The notes below the pieces were generated by a model. It searched no databases and was not told the DNA's origin. It was given only the letters and a program-made list of their open reading frames with translations. From Pseudoalteromonas flavipulchra NCIMB 2033 = ATCC BAA-314 (lineage in GTDB: Bacteria; Pseudomonadota; Gammaproteobacteria; Enterobacterales; Alteromonadaceae): DNA of 64,000 nt. The position numbers and the translations under genes are program-made. This document shows positions 8,211 through 14,619 of the stretch, in pieces. The stretch lies in NCBI GenBank assembly GCA_000814665.1, contig JWIH01000024.1, positions 310,001 to 374,000 on the forward strand. The letters are read 5' to 3'. Numbering within the stretch: position 1 is the stretch's first letter; the number at the start of each line of letters is the position of its first letter.

Positions 8211-9086
8211 ATGCAAACGCCAGAGGAATATGAGGTAAGCCAGCGGATAGGTAGGTTAATACTTGGGTTAAAGCGTACCAGAGGTATGACCCGAGAAGAT
8301 GTCTGTAAACGTTTAGGTATAGGTTCGCGCACGTTAGACAATTACTTAAACGGGGTGAGCTCATTTAAACTTGGGACATTGTTAAAGTTTGCGGATCTTT
8401 GCAAGGTAAAGCTGGCTGATATTTTGGATGATACCGAGGCGCTGAAGCGCTTGTATCCTGAGAATATTAAAGACAAAGGCAATATCTTTTTGCTATTTAC
8501 AGGCTATTTTGTCGGCGTTATGGTGCTTGAATTTACCTTATTTGCTTTTCTTATTTTGTTATTGTTTTATGCGCGTAATGACAAGAATAGCCAAAGCATT
8601 GTTGCAATTTTTATATTTGCTTTTTCGTTAGAAATCGTTGTTGCATACTGGTTGAATTATGTCGTCTTCCCAGCTATTGAAAGCTATTACATTGAAAATA
8701 TCTATGCTTTTGCGACACAACTTTTACTGAGTTTACTGCTGGCGTTAATGATCAAATACAGAATGTTTTTAGGTGCGTGGTTTACCAAAGGGAATTCAGC
8801 CAGCATTTTTGAGAAGAACCAAGTAGATGCGCCGCTTTATGCACTCGCATGTACTTTAGCTATGATTGATTTTGCCGCATTGATGGAAAACTTTATCCGT
8901 AACCTAGAGCGTTTAGGAATAAGTGAAGAAGTTGCCAAACCATTTTGGGAGCTAGCCTTTATTTATAATTACTTTGCTTATATCAAAGCCGTGCCTTATC
9001 TGCTCTGCATGTTTGTGTTATACGCAGGAATAACAGCGCGCCGTAAGCAGGTTTTAAATAAAGCAAATGCTGCGCCCATACAATAA
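8211..9086 (+). CDS. XRE-type HTH protein with C-terminal membrane domain (paralogue A)
   Basis: 291 residues. Residues 1-75 form an XRE/HTH_3 DNA-binding domain (RGMTREDVCKRLGIGSRTLD as helices 2-3), beginning MQTPEEYEVSQRIG like its paralogues. From about residue 95 onward there are five or six transmembrane helices, with conserved loop motifs SASIFEKN (about 195-202), DFAALMENFIRNLERLG (about 221-237) and FWELAFIYNYFAYIKA. The architecture is that of a membrane-anchored one-component regulator with the DNA-binding part at the N-terminus. I do not know a described family with this membrane domain. Start chosen by identity with the paralogues. What signal it senses is unknown. Confidence 0.75.
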   Translation: MQTPEEYEVSQRIGRLILGLKRTRGMTREDVCKRLGIGSRTLDNYLNGVSSFKLGTLLKFADLCKVKLADILDDTEALKRLYPENIKDKGNIFLLFTGYFVGVMVLEFTLFAFLILLLFYARNDKNSQSIVAIFIFAFSLEIVVAYWLNYVVFPAIESYYIENIYAFATQLLLSLLLALMIKYRMFLGAWFTKGNSASIFEKNQVDAPLYALACTLAMIDFAALMENFIRNLERLGISEEVAKPFWELAFIYNYFAYIKAVPYLLCMFVLYAGITARRKQVLNKANAAPIQ

Positions 9087-9284
9087 GGTGAAGATTTTCC
9101 CATAAAAATAGAGAAGTCTGTGTGTTTTTAATTATTGATTTTAATGGTCTGCAAAACAACAAATAAGCGGGTGTAGTAAGGGTTGCTTAAATCGATTGAT
9201 ACCAAAAATTCAAATATAATGGTAAGTTTGTTTCTGTTTTGGGATGTTTTGCGAGTGTGCCCCTAAAAATAGTACTGTCATCTA

Positions 9285-9326
9285 CTTGTCTTTATATTTA
9301 ACTAGATGTAAACTTTTGGTTAAATT
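9285..9326 (+). promoter_or_regulatory. Shared upstream element, copy 2
   Basis: The same block as at 8137 (cttgtctttatatttaac, then tagatgtaaac and ggttaaatt), slightly more diverged at its 3' end. It begins 73 bp before the start codon at 9358, a conserved spacing. Confidence 0.55.
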
Positions 9327-9357
9327 GGTTGGGGTGATTGAGAGATATGGTGGGGCG

Positions 9358-9669
9358 ATGCAGACGCCAGAAGAATACGAGGTAAGCCAGCGTATCGGCC
9401 GACTGATACGTGGGCTAAAGCGCAAAAAAGGGATGACCCGAGAAGAGGTTAGCCGGCGTTTAGGTGTGGGTGACAGGACCCTTGATAACTATTTAAATGG
9501 CTCTAGCTCCTTTAAGCTTGGGACATTGCTTCGGTTTGCTGAAATCTGTAAAGTAAAGTTATCAGATATTTTAGAAGATACAGATAAGCTCTCTGGTCTG
9601 TATGGAGAAAAACATGAGGAAAGGAACAATGAAGGCTGCACAGAAAAAGCCGACAAAAATAGTCCTTAG
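9358..9669 (+). CDS. XRE-type HTH protein without membrane domain (split paralogue B, N part)
   Basis: 103 residues matching the first 80 residues of the other paralogues (MQTPEEYEVSQRIGRLIRG, MTREEVSRRLGVGDRTLDNY, then KVKLSDILED). After the shared LYG/LYP it ends in an unrelated polar tail, where the paralogues enter their first membrane helix. The tail overlaps the first peptide gene, so translation is probably coupled. An upstream extension of the frame to 9244 is ignored because the ATG at 9358 matches the family start. The corresponding membrane part is a separate gene at 10415. It can bind DNA alone or pair with the membrane protein. Confidence 0.75.
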   Translation: MQTPEEYEVSQRIGRLIRGLKRKKGMTREEVSRRLGVGDRTLDNYLNGSSSFKLGTLLRFAEICKVKLSDILEDTDKLSGLYGEKHEERNNEGCTEKADKNSP

Positions 9670-9775
9670 TAGCTCATTGTGCAAATTAATATCTGGAGCA
9701 GGTCTTCAAACTGGAAGTGGGTCTAAAGATCAACAAGCTAAATCTACGCAGAAAAAAGATAATAGCCAAGGTTGA
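9629..9775 (+). CDS. Short GG-leader-like peptide 1
   Basis: 48 residues, too short for most gene finders. AGGAAAGGAAC precedes the ATG. The central segment LSSSLCKLISGAG aligns with LSRSLCKQIYGG of peptide 2 and LERSLCKRIHGG of peptide 4. This resembles the LSxxELxxIxGG leader of double-glycine peptides, with GA in place of GG. The part after the possible cleavage site is about 23 residues, Ser/Gln/Lys-rich and without Cys. The first 50 bases and the ribosome site are repeated almost exactly at peptide 2, showing tandem duplication. Possible role: secreted signal or bacteriocin-like peptide; not proven. Confidence 0.6.
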   Translation: MKAAQKKPTKIVLSSSLCKLISGAGLQTGSGSKDQQAKSTQKKDNSQG

Positions 9776-9778
9776 TCA

Positions 9779-9872
9779 ATGGATTGGTTTGTTTAGTTTA
9801 TTAATGTTTACAAGCGCCATAGCGTTATTGTTAGTTTTTGCAGGTGCAAGTAAGACAAGCTTTTGGATCTAA
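9779..9872 (+). pseudogene. Remnant of the membrane-domain gene (first helix)
   Basis: A plus-strand frame here reads LFSLLMFTSAIALLLVF and aligns with the N-terminus of the membrane-only protein at 10415 (SLFNIALLTSVLATLSVVF). The ATG at 9779 is one frame off, and a stop falls at 9870. It looks like a truncated copy left by duplication of a peptide-plus-membrane-gene unit. Confidence 0.45.
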
Positions 9873-9898
9873 GCTGAGAAAACATGAGGAAAAGAACA

Positions 9899-10036
9899 AT
9901 GAAGGCAATACAGAAAAACCCAACAAAAATGGCCCTCAGTCGCTCATTGTGTAAACAGATTTACGGTGGTATTGGTACTTCAAAAGGAGAAATTCCTAGG
10001 GGTGTAGAGGCGGAAGCTACTAAACCTGACTCCTAG
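9899..10036 (+). CDS. Short GG-leader-like peptide 2
   Basis: 45 residues. It has the clearest leader: LSRSLCKQIYGG, with L at -12, S at -11, I at -4 and GG at -2/-1 relative to a predicted cut, as in double-glycine leaders. The predicted 21-residue product is acidic and polar. AGGAAAAGAAC precedes the ATG, and the upstream 25 bases duplicate those before peptide 1. No C39-peptidase ABC exporter is in the window, so export, if any, would depend on genes elsewhere. Confidence 0.65.
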   Translation: MKAIQKNPTKMALSRSLCKQIYGGIGTSKGEIPRGVEAEATKPDS

Positions 10037-10077
10037 ACGATGTTTAAGTGAAGCCAGTAATTAGAGAGTAAGTATAT

Positions 10078-10242
10078 ATGAAAAGTTTATTTAGCCTGAC
10101 TTTGCCAACGAATCAAAAGAAGCTCATAAACGAAGTTCTTAGTCATTCAATGTGTAAATTGGTATGTGACGCTACTGTTGTCAAAGGCGGGGATCTAAGA
10201 GATCAACAAGAGGCTTCTTCACAACAAAAGTTGAACGGTTAA
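10078..10242 (+). CDS. Short peptide 3 with diverged leader
   Basis: 54 residues starting MKSLFSLTLPTNQKK, similar to peptide 4. The leader block is LSHSMCKLVCDATV: the LS, CK and hydrophobic positions are kept but the GG is lost, although a GG occurs later (VKGGD). It ends 8 bases before peptide 4, so the two form one transcription unit. The ribosome site is weak (GAGAGT). It could be a degenerate or differently processed copy. Confidence 0.5.
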   Translation: MKSLFSLTLPTNQKKLINEVLSHSMCKLVCDATVVKGGDLRDQQEASSQQKLNG

Positions 10243-10250
10243 GGTGTATC

Positions 10251-10418
10251 ATGAAAAGTTTATTGAAATCGGCTTTTTCAACAAATCAAAAAGAGCCCAA
10301 AAACTCAACACTTGAACGTTCACTTTGTAAGCGAATTCATGGTGGTTCGGGCATGAGTAAGGGAGATGGGGTTAAACCTCAAGCACAAAAGGCAGATAGT
10401 AAGGGGGGGGGGATATGA
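10251..10418 (+). CDS. Short GG-leader-like peptide 4, overlapping the membrane gene
   Basis: 55 residues: MKSLLKSAFSTNQKEPK, then the leader LERSLCKRIHGG, then a 25-residue polar tail ending in GGGI. The last codons lie on a run of ten G (10403-10412), and the TGA stop overlaps the ATG of the membrane-only gene (ATGA, 10415-10418). Translation of the membrane protein is therefore probably coupled to this peptide. One extra G would fuse the peptide in frame to the membrane protein. Confidence 0.65.
   Translation: MKSLLKSAFSTNQKEPKNSTLERSLCKRIHGGSGMSKGDGVKPQAQKADSKGGGI
10403..10412 (+). repeat. Run of ten G at peptide/membrane gene junction
   Basis: A G10 homopolymer inside the end of peptide 4 and directly before the ATG of the membrane gene, where it can also act as a ribosome-binding site. 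Such runs change length easily by slippage. With 11 G the two reading frames would join. Confidence 0.8.
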
Positions 10419-11041
10419 GGAGCCTGTTTAATATAGCTTTGCTAACTAGTGTTTTAGCAACCCTGTCTGTTGTGTTTATTAAAGTATCCATCTTAGAATT
10501 TATAATTCCTGTTGCATTGATTATATTAGTATTTATGTCAAAAAAGGATGTTAATAGTCAGTTGCTTACACTTTGCTTCGCTTTCGTTTTTGTTCTAACG
10601 TCAGCAGCTATGTACACTTTCAATACAATAATTAAGCCTGCTGAGCCTAATGTATTTTTTCAAAATATTTATGGTTTTTCGATTAATTTGACATTGAGCT
10701 TAACTTTACTCTTCATACTCAAACATAGAATGACAGTGGCTGTATTACTTACAAAAGGCAGAACGGCTTCTGTTTTTGAAAAGAATCATGCAGAGGGTCC
10801 TCTTTATTTCTTAGTTTTAATCCTTGTGTTTGTTGACTTTATGGCTCTGTTGGAAAATTTTATTCGTAATCTTGAACACATAGGTGTAAATGAAGAAATA
10901 GCTAGAGCTTTTTGGGAATGGACATTCTTTTATGATTATTATGAGTATCTTAAAGCCGTACCTATTTTCTTGTGTATTGCACTTTTGTACGTTGGGCTGA
11001 TTGTCCGTACTAGAAGACAACCAATTCAAAGCCAACCTTAA
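10415..11041 (+). CDS. Membrane protein matching the membrane domain of the XRE paralogues (split paralogue B, C part)
   Basis: 208 residues with about six hydrophobic helices and no DNA-binding domain. It aligns with the C-terminal two thirds of the full-length paralogues: KDVNSQLLTLCF, TASVFEKNHAEGPLYFL, ALLENFIRNLEHIGVNEE and FFYDYYEYLKAVPIFLC. Its HTH counterpart is the separate gene at 9358, with four peptide genes in between. Its N-terminus (MRSLFNIALLT) resembles the starts of peptides 3 and 4 (MKSLFSLTLPT). A sensor, immunity or export role for the peptides is possible; none is shown. Confidence 0.7.
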   Translation: MRSLFNIALLTSVLATLSVVFIKVSILEFIIPVALIILVFMSKKDVNSQLLTLCFAFVFVLTSAAMYTFNTIIKPAEPNVFFQNIYGFSINLTLSLTLLFILKHRMTVAVLLTKGRTASVFEKNHAEGPLYFLVLILVFVDFMALLENFIRNLEHIGVNEEIARAFWEWTFFYDYYEYLKAVPIFLCIALLYVGLIVRTRRQPIQSQP

Positions 11042-11227
11042 ACCCAAGCAAGCGCAGTATCCCCATTTGTCGTGATACTGCGTTTTAGTATTTGCAACTG
11101 AGGTCAAATTTACTATTTAAGAACAAAAATTTTTAATTTTCCGTGTTTGTAACTTCAATTCAATATTGTTCGCTCATCTCAATCCTAATGTATGAACCGC
11201 TTAAATATAAACTGCCCTGAACATTTA

Positions 11228-11270
11228 CTTGTCTTTATATTAAACAAAATGTAATGTTTGGGTTAATTTT
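11228..11270 (+). promoter_or_regulatory. Shared upstream element, copy 3
   Basis: cttgtctttatattaaac followed by gtaatgtttgggttaattt, almost identical to the copy at 8137. It begins 72 bp before the start codon at 11300. Confidence 0.6.
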
Positions 11271-11299
11271 GTGGTTTGGTTAAAGGAAGTGTGGGGGCG

Positions 11300-12163
11300 A
11301 TGCAAACGCCAGAAGAGTACGAAGTAAGCCAGCGCATAGGGTTGCTAATAAAAGGTCTAAAGCATAAACGCGGGATGTCTCGAGAAGATATATGTCGCCA
11401 CCTCGGGATTGGCATGCGAACGTTAGACAACTACCTTAATGGCGTTAGCTCCTTCAAGCTTGGTACGTTAATGAAGTTTGCTGACTTATGTAGAGTCAAA
11501 CTCGCCGATATTTTGGATGATACCGAAGCGCTCTCACGATTGTATCCAGACGATATGAAGGACAAAGGCAGTATTCTAGCCTTGCTAATGACTACGGTAG
11601 TAAGTGCTACAGTTTTTGAGCCGATCACCTGTATTTTACTTTTTGTCTTAGTTTATTTATGTAAAGAAGATCAAAATAGCTTATCGCTAACTTTGATTTT
11701 TGCAGTTGTGCTTTCACTAGATGCAGTAATGGTATTTTACTTAAAAAATATTGTTTTCCCTGTGGTTGAAAGCTATTACATCGAGAATATTTATGCTTAC
11801 GGTGGCCAGTTAATCTCAAGCCTACTGCTGTTATTTCTGCTCAAGTACCGAATGGCACTTTCAGTTTTTTTCACACGTGGTAAATCAGCCTCGGTATTCG
11901 AGAAAAATTACGTGGAAGGACCATTATATTTCTTAGCGTTAACGTTAGTGCTTATAGACTTCTTTGCATTGATGGAAAACTTTCTTCGTAATTTAGATCG
12001 CCTAGGTATGGATGAGGAAGCGTCTAAAATATTCTGGGAAGTTACGTTCTTTTTTGACCACTTTGCGTATCTAAAAGCTTTTCCGACACTATTGTGCATT
12101 ACTCTATTATATATTGGATTGCTCGCACGTAAGAAGAGCCGCCAGCAGCTATCACACTTTTAA
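11300..12163 (+). CDS. XRE-type HTH protein with C-terminal membrane domain (paralogue C)
   Basis: 287 residues from the ATG that matches the paralogue start; the frame runs 8 codons further upstream. Residues 1-75 are the XRE HTH domain (RGMSREDICRHLGIGMRTLD). Residues from about 95 form five or six helices with SASVFEKNYVEGPLYFL, DFFALMENFLRNLDRLG and FFFDHFAYLKA. The HTH half is almost identical to that of the next gene, while the membrane half is clearly diverged. The gene at 12205 follows after 41 bases and lacks the upstream element, so both are probably one operon. Confidence 0.75.
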   Translation: MQTPEEYEVSQRIGLLIKGLKHKRGMSREDICRHLGIGMRTLDNYLNGVSSFKLGTLMKFADLCRVKLADILDDTEALSRLYPDDMKDKGSILALLMTTVVSATVFEPITCILLFVLVYLCKEDQNSLSLTLIFAVVLSLDAVMVFYLKNIVFPVVESYYIENIYAYGGQLISSLLLLFLLKYRMALSVFFTRGKSASVFEKNYVEGPLYFLALTLVLIDFFALMENFLRNLDRLGMDEEASKIFWEVTFFFDHFAYLKAFPTLLCITLLYIGLLARKKSRQQLSHF

Positions 12164-12204
12164 TAACAATAGATTAATTATTAGATTCAGGAAACGGTAG
12201 GTCG

Positions 12205-13083
12205 ATGCAGACGCCAGAAGAGTATGAAGTAAGCCAGCGCATAGGACTGCTAATAAAAGGTCTAAAGCATAAACGCGGGATGTCTCGAGAAGATATATGC
12301 CGCCACCTCGGGATTGGCATGCGAACGCTAGACAATTACCTCAATGGTGTTAGCTCTTTTAAGCTTGGTACGTTAATGAAGTTTGCCGACCTCTGCAGAG
12401 TTAAACTCGCCGATATTTTAGATGATACCGAAGCGCTCTCACGACTATATCCAGACAATATGAAGGACAAGGGCAGTATTCTTACGCTAATCTTGGGATC
12501 GGCTTTTGGCGTAATTATTTTTGAATCTACTTTATTTATCTTATTGTTAGTTTTGTTCTTTTACTCTTACAAAGACAAAAATAGCCAGCTGTTGACGCTT
12601 TGCTTTGTAGTAGTATTTTTGTGTTCAACGGTAGCTGTTTATGCGCTGGTAAATGTTATTTTCCCAATTCTTGATAGTGGATATCATAAGAATATCTGTG
12701 CGTTCACCATTCAATTTTCACTCAGCCTTTTATTGCTCTTTTTGCTAAAACATCGGATGGCTTTTGCGGTGTTGCTTACCCGAGGAAGAAGTGCCTCTGT
12801 GTTTGAAAAAAACTATGCGGAGGGGCCATTACATTTCTTAGTTTTGACCTTAGCGTTAATAGATTTTTTTGCGTTAATGGAGAACTTTCTGCGCAATCTG
12901 GAGCATTTAGGTATAAACGAAGAAACCGCAAAGGTGTTCTGGGAAGTAACCTTCTTTTATGACTATTTTGCTTACTTAAAATCAGTGCCTATGCTGCTGT
13001 GTGTCGCGGTACTTTATATCGGGTTTATAGCTCGAAGAAATGCTCCGCTACAAGTTGGGTATCTTGAGTCAGTACCAAAATAG
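12205..13083 (+). CDS. XRE-type HTH protein with C-terminal membrane domain (paralogue D)
   Basis: 292 residues. The first about 92 residues differ from paralogue C at a single position, and the DNA is also nearly identical, pointing to recent duplication or gene conversion. The membrane part is instead closer to the membrane-only protein of paralogue B (KDKNSQLLTLCF, HRMAFAVLLTRGRSASVFEKN, NLEHLGINEE). So DNA-binding and membrane modules have been exchanged separately. Shared recognition helices suggest these proteins bind the same operator while responding to different inputs. Confidence 0.75.
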   Translation: MQTPEEYEVSQRIGLLIKGLKHKRGMSREDICRHLGIGMRTLDNYLNGVSSFKLGTLMKFADLCRVKLADILDDTEALSRLYPDNMKDKGSILTLILGSAFGVIIFESTLFILLLVLFFYSYKDKNSQLLTLCFVVVFLCSTVAVYALVNVIFPILDSGYHKNICAFTIQFSLSLLLLFLLKHRMAFAVLLTRGRSASVFEKNYAEGPLHFLVLTLALIDFFALMENFLRNLEHLGINEETAKVFWEVTFFYDYFAYLKSVPMLLCVAVLYIGFIARRNAPLQVGYLESVPK

Positions 13084-13149
13084 GGCTGTTAACATATCGT
13101 GCTGTATGTGGATTAGCACTCTATGGGGTAAGCTATCTCGTCGCGAGTG

Positions 13150-13723
13150 TTACATTAGGATGGTGTTTAGTGGATTTAAATTACCGTAATAGCCATCTAT
13201 ATTTGCTTGAACCCATTCATCTTTTGATATGTCTGGCTAATTGACAGAAAAGCCTAAGAAAAATAGTAGCTCCTCAAAGAAAAAACGTTGAGTTCTACCA
13301 TTGCCCTCTCTAAAGGGATGAATAATATTTAATTCACAGTAGATATCCGCAAGCTGGGCTAAGATTTCTGGTTTAGCTGCGTTTATATCCAATGTTTCAA
13401 TTTGCTGGAACTGCTTTTGTACTTCAACATTGATTCGTGAACAAGTACAAAACCGAGTTTCCCCTTTGGAAATGTCAACAGTTCTAATCTCGCCAGCCCA
13501 ATCATATACATCTTGAAATAAATCAGTGGAGATGTCGTAAATGATTTAAACTAAATTCGTGGAGGGATTTGATTGTAGAAGAGTATTTACTATATCTAAA
13601 GGCGGTAAACGCTAGCTCAGCTTCCGCTAACTCATTTGCATCTGTAATATTAAGCTTATTAACTAGTACGTCAGATTTTGGATAACAATAACTATCCTGA
13701 GCAACGCCGTATTTATCTCGCAT
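13150..13723 (-). pseudogene. fic: Fic family AMPylase toxin, broken
   Basis: The minus strand encodes a Fic protein similar to E. coli Fic. Residues 1-66 read MRDKYGVAQDSYCYPKSD onward, then a stop at 13523-13525. One frame over, the protein continues (DLFQDVYDWAGEIRTVDIS, near 13480-13525) through the intact catalytic motif HPFREGNGRTQR (around 13285-13320). A TAG stop at 13237-13239 falls within a region that stays in frame to 13150 (DEWVQANIDGYYGN). So there is one frameshift and one nonsense change. Fic toxins transfer AMP to target proteins. A sequencing error could explain the frameshift, but the second lesion makes true decay more likely. Confidence 0.8.
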
Positions 13724-13868
13724 ATTTTGCTTTTAAATCAGCAATTGATTTGCTCACGCTCTCTTTTTTAAAGCTTAGACCTTCGTATTTAGCGCTTATT
13801 TCAAAGTTGCTCATTTTAGGTATAAATGTTTGAACATTTTTTGCTTTTTTCACCGAAGTAACAGCCAT
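13713..13868 (-). CDS. YhfG-like Fic antitoxin
   Basis: 51 residues from the ATG at 13868. The C-terminal half (FEISAKYEGLSF, then SKSIADLKAKYAR) matches the pattern of YhfG, the small antitoxin encoded just before fic in E. coli (FQASRRLEG, ending LRSHYER). It overlaps the fic start by 11 bases, the usual arrangement. The frame extends 21 codons further upstream, but the internal ATG gives the normal family length. The antitoxin looks intact while its toxin is broken. Confidence 0.75.
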   Translation of the reverse strand: MAVTSVKKAKNVQTFIPKMSNFEISAKYEGLSFKKESVSKSIADLKAKYAR

Positions 13869-14099
13869 AAATACACCTCTTGTCTGACTTCTTAAGTATG
13901 ACTTAGCACTATAGTTATGCCAATAGTTCAAAACAGCCCGCTTCTTTTACTTACACCCTAGCTTAGCGTATATGAAGCACCATTCGATTTTGATCGTTTG
14001 ATATGATATCTGACAATTAATGATGACTTAGGCCCCTTGCAAAGCTAGCTTCGTGTGTGGGTCATTTTGTCTATGTGCTTAAAAAACTCAGAGGACAAC
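13869..14099. other. Intergenic stretch, no gene seen
   Basis: AT-rich region between the antitoxin promoter and a mini-ORF. A direct functional signal is not evident apart from likely promoters for the flanking genes. Confidence 0.4.
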
Positions 14100-14201
14100 A
14101 TGTCTAATAAAAGTCTTAGTGCTCGAATTCCTGCCTATAAAATGGTATTTGCAAGTGGCGAACTGCAGAAAACCTATAAGGATCTCGTCTCTATCGTTTA
14201 A
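14100..14201 (+). CDS. Mini-ORF, 33 residues, unknown
   Basis: MSNKSLSARIPAYKMVFA and 15 more residues, preceded by a good ribosome site (AGAGGACAAC). It may be the N-terminal stub of a longer lost gene or a real small protein. No family recognised. Confidence 0.35.
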   Translation: MSNKSLSARIPAYKMVFASGELQKTYKDLVSIV

Positions 14202-14231
14202 TCTTTAAATCTATTTAACTCCATTTCTAGC

Positions 14232-14261
14232 GAAAAAAAGAGTGCTAGTAGTAGCACTCTT
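14232..14261 (-). terminator. Terminator of the 14298-14531 gene
   Basis: A 10-bp stem (arms 14238-14247 and 14252-14261, loop of 4). On the minus strand it is followed by a run of seven T (the a-run at 14233-14239), so it ends leftward transcription. Confidence 0.8.
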
Positions 14262-14297
14262 GTCAATGCAAAACTCAACAGCAATAACCTTTAGTTG

Positions 14298-14531
14298 CTA
14301 GTCCATGCTTGGGGCACTGGAGTACACCAACTCAATTAGGTTATTCATCGTTCTTGATTTTTGCATATAAGCTTTTTCCATATGGGCAAGCTCTTGTAGT
14401 TCAAATAAGGTCGTTTCTACGAGTGCCAGCCACTTTTCTGTGGTGTCTGGTACCGCTTCACTTTGCTTTGTTGCTTTTTTTAGTGCGTCGTAATAAATAG
14501 TTAAGTCACGATATTGGCTTTGATAGTCCAT
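14298..14531 (-). CDS. Hypothetical 77-residue helical protein
   Basis: A small, soluble, mostly helical protein (MDYQSQYRDLTIYYDALKK start; later LFELQELAHMEKAYMQ) with heptad-like spacing that suggests a coiled coil. No family recognised. It has its own terminator downstream and is transcribed in the same direction as the LysR gene, about 90 bases from it. Confidence 0.6.
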   Translation of the reverse strand: MDYQSQYRDLTIYYDALKKATKQSEAVPDTTEKWLALVETTLFELQELAHMEKAYMQKSRTMNNLIELVYSSAPSMD

Positions 14532-14619
14532 TGTTGTTCCAACCCGTCTCTTTTAATTTACAGCAAGGTAACAGGAATTCTCAGCAGAAATCTGCGGAAA
14601 ATAATTTTTTTACAACTTT

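Noticed and set aside
8029..8364. Minus-strand frame of 111 codons before the first XRE gene
   Set aside because: It is antisense to the promoter element and the HTH coding region and shows no family features.
9244..9357. N-terminal extension of the HTH-only gene to 9244
   Set aside because: All paralogues start MQTPEEYEV, and the extension covers the conserved upstream promoter element.
10403..10412. The ten-G run as simple sequencing error
   Set aside because: The overlapping ATGA stop-start and intact frames on both sides fit the given length, so I kept it as real, though it should be checked in reads.
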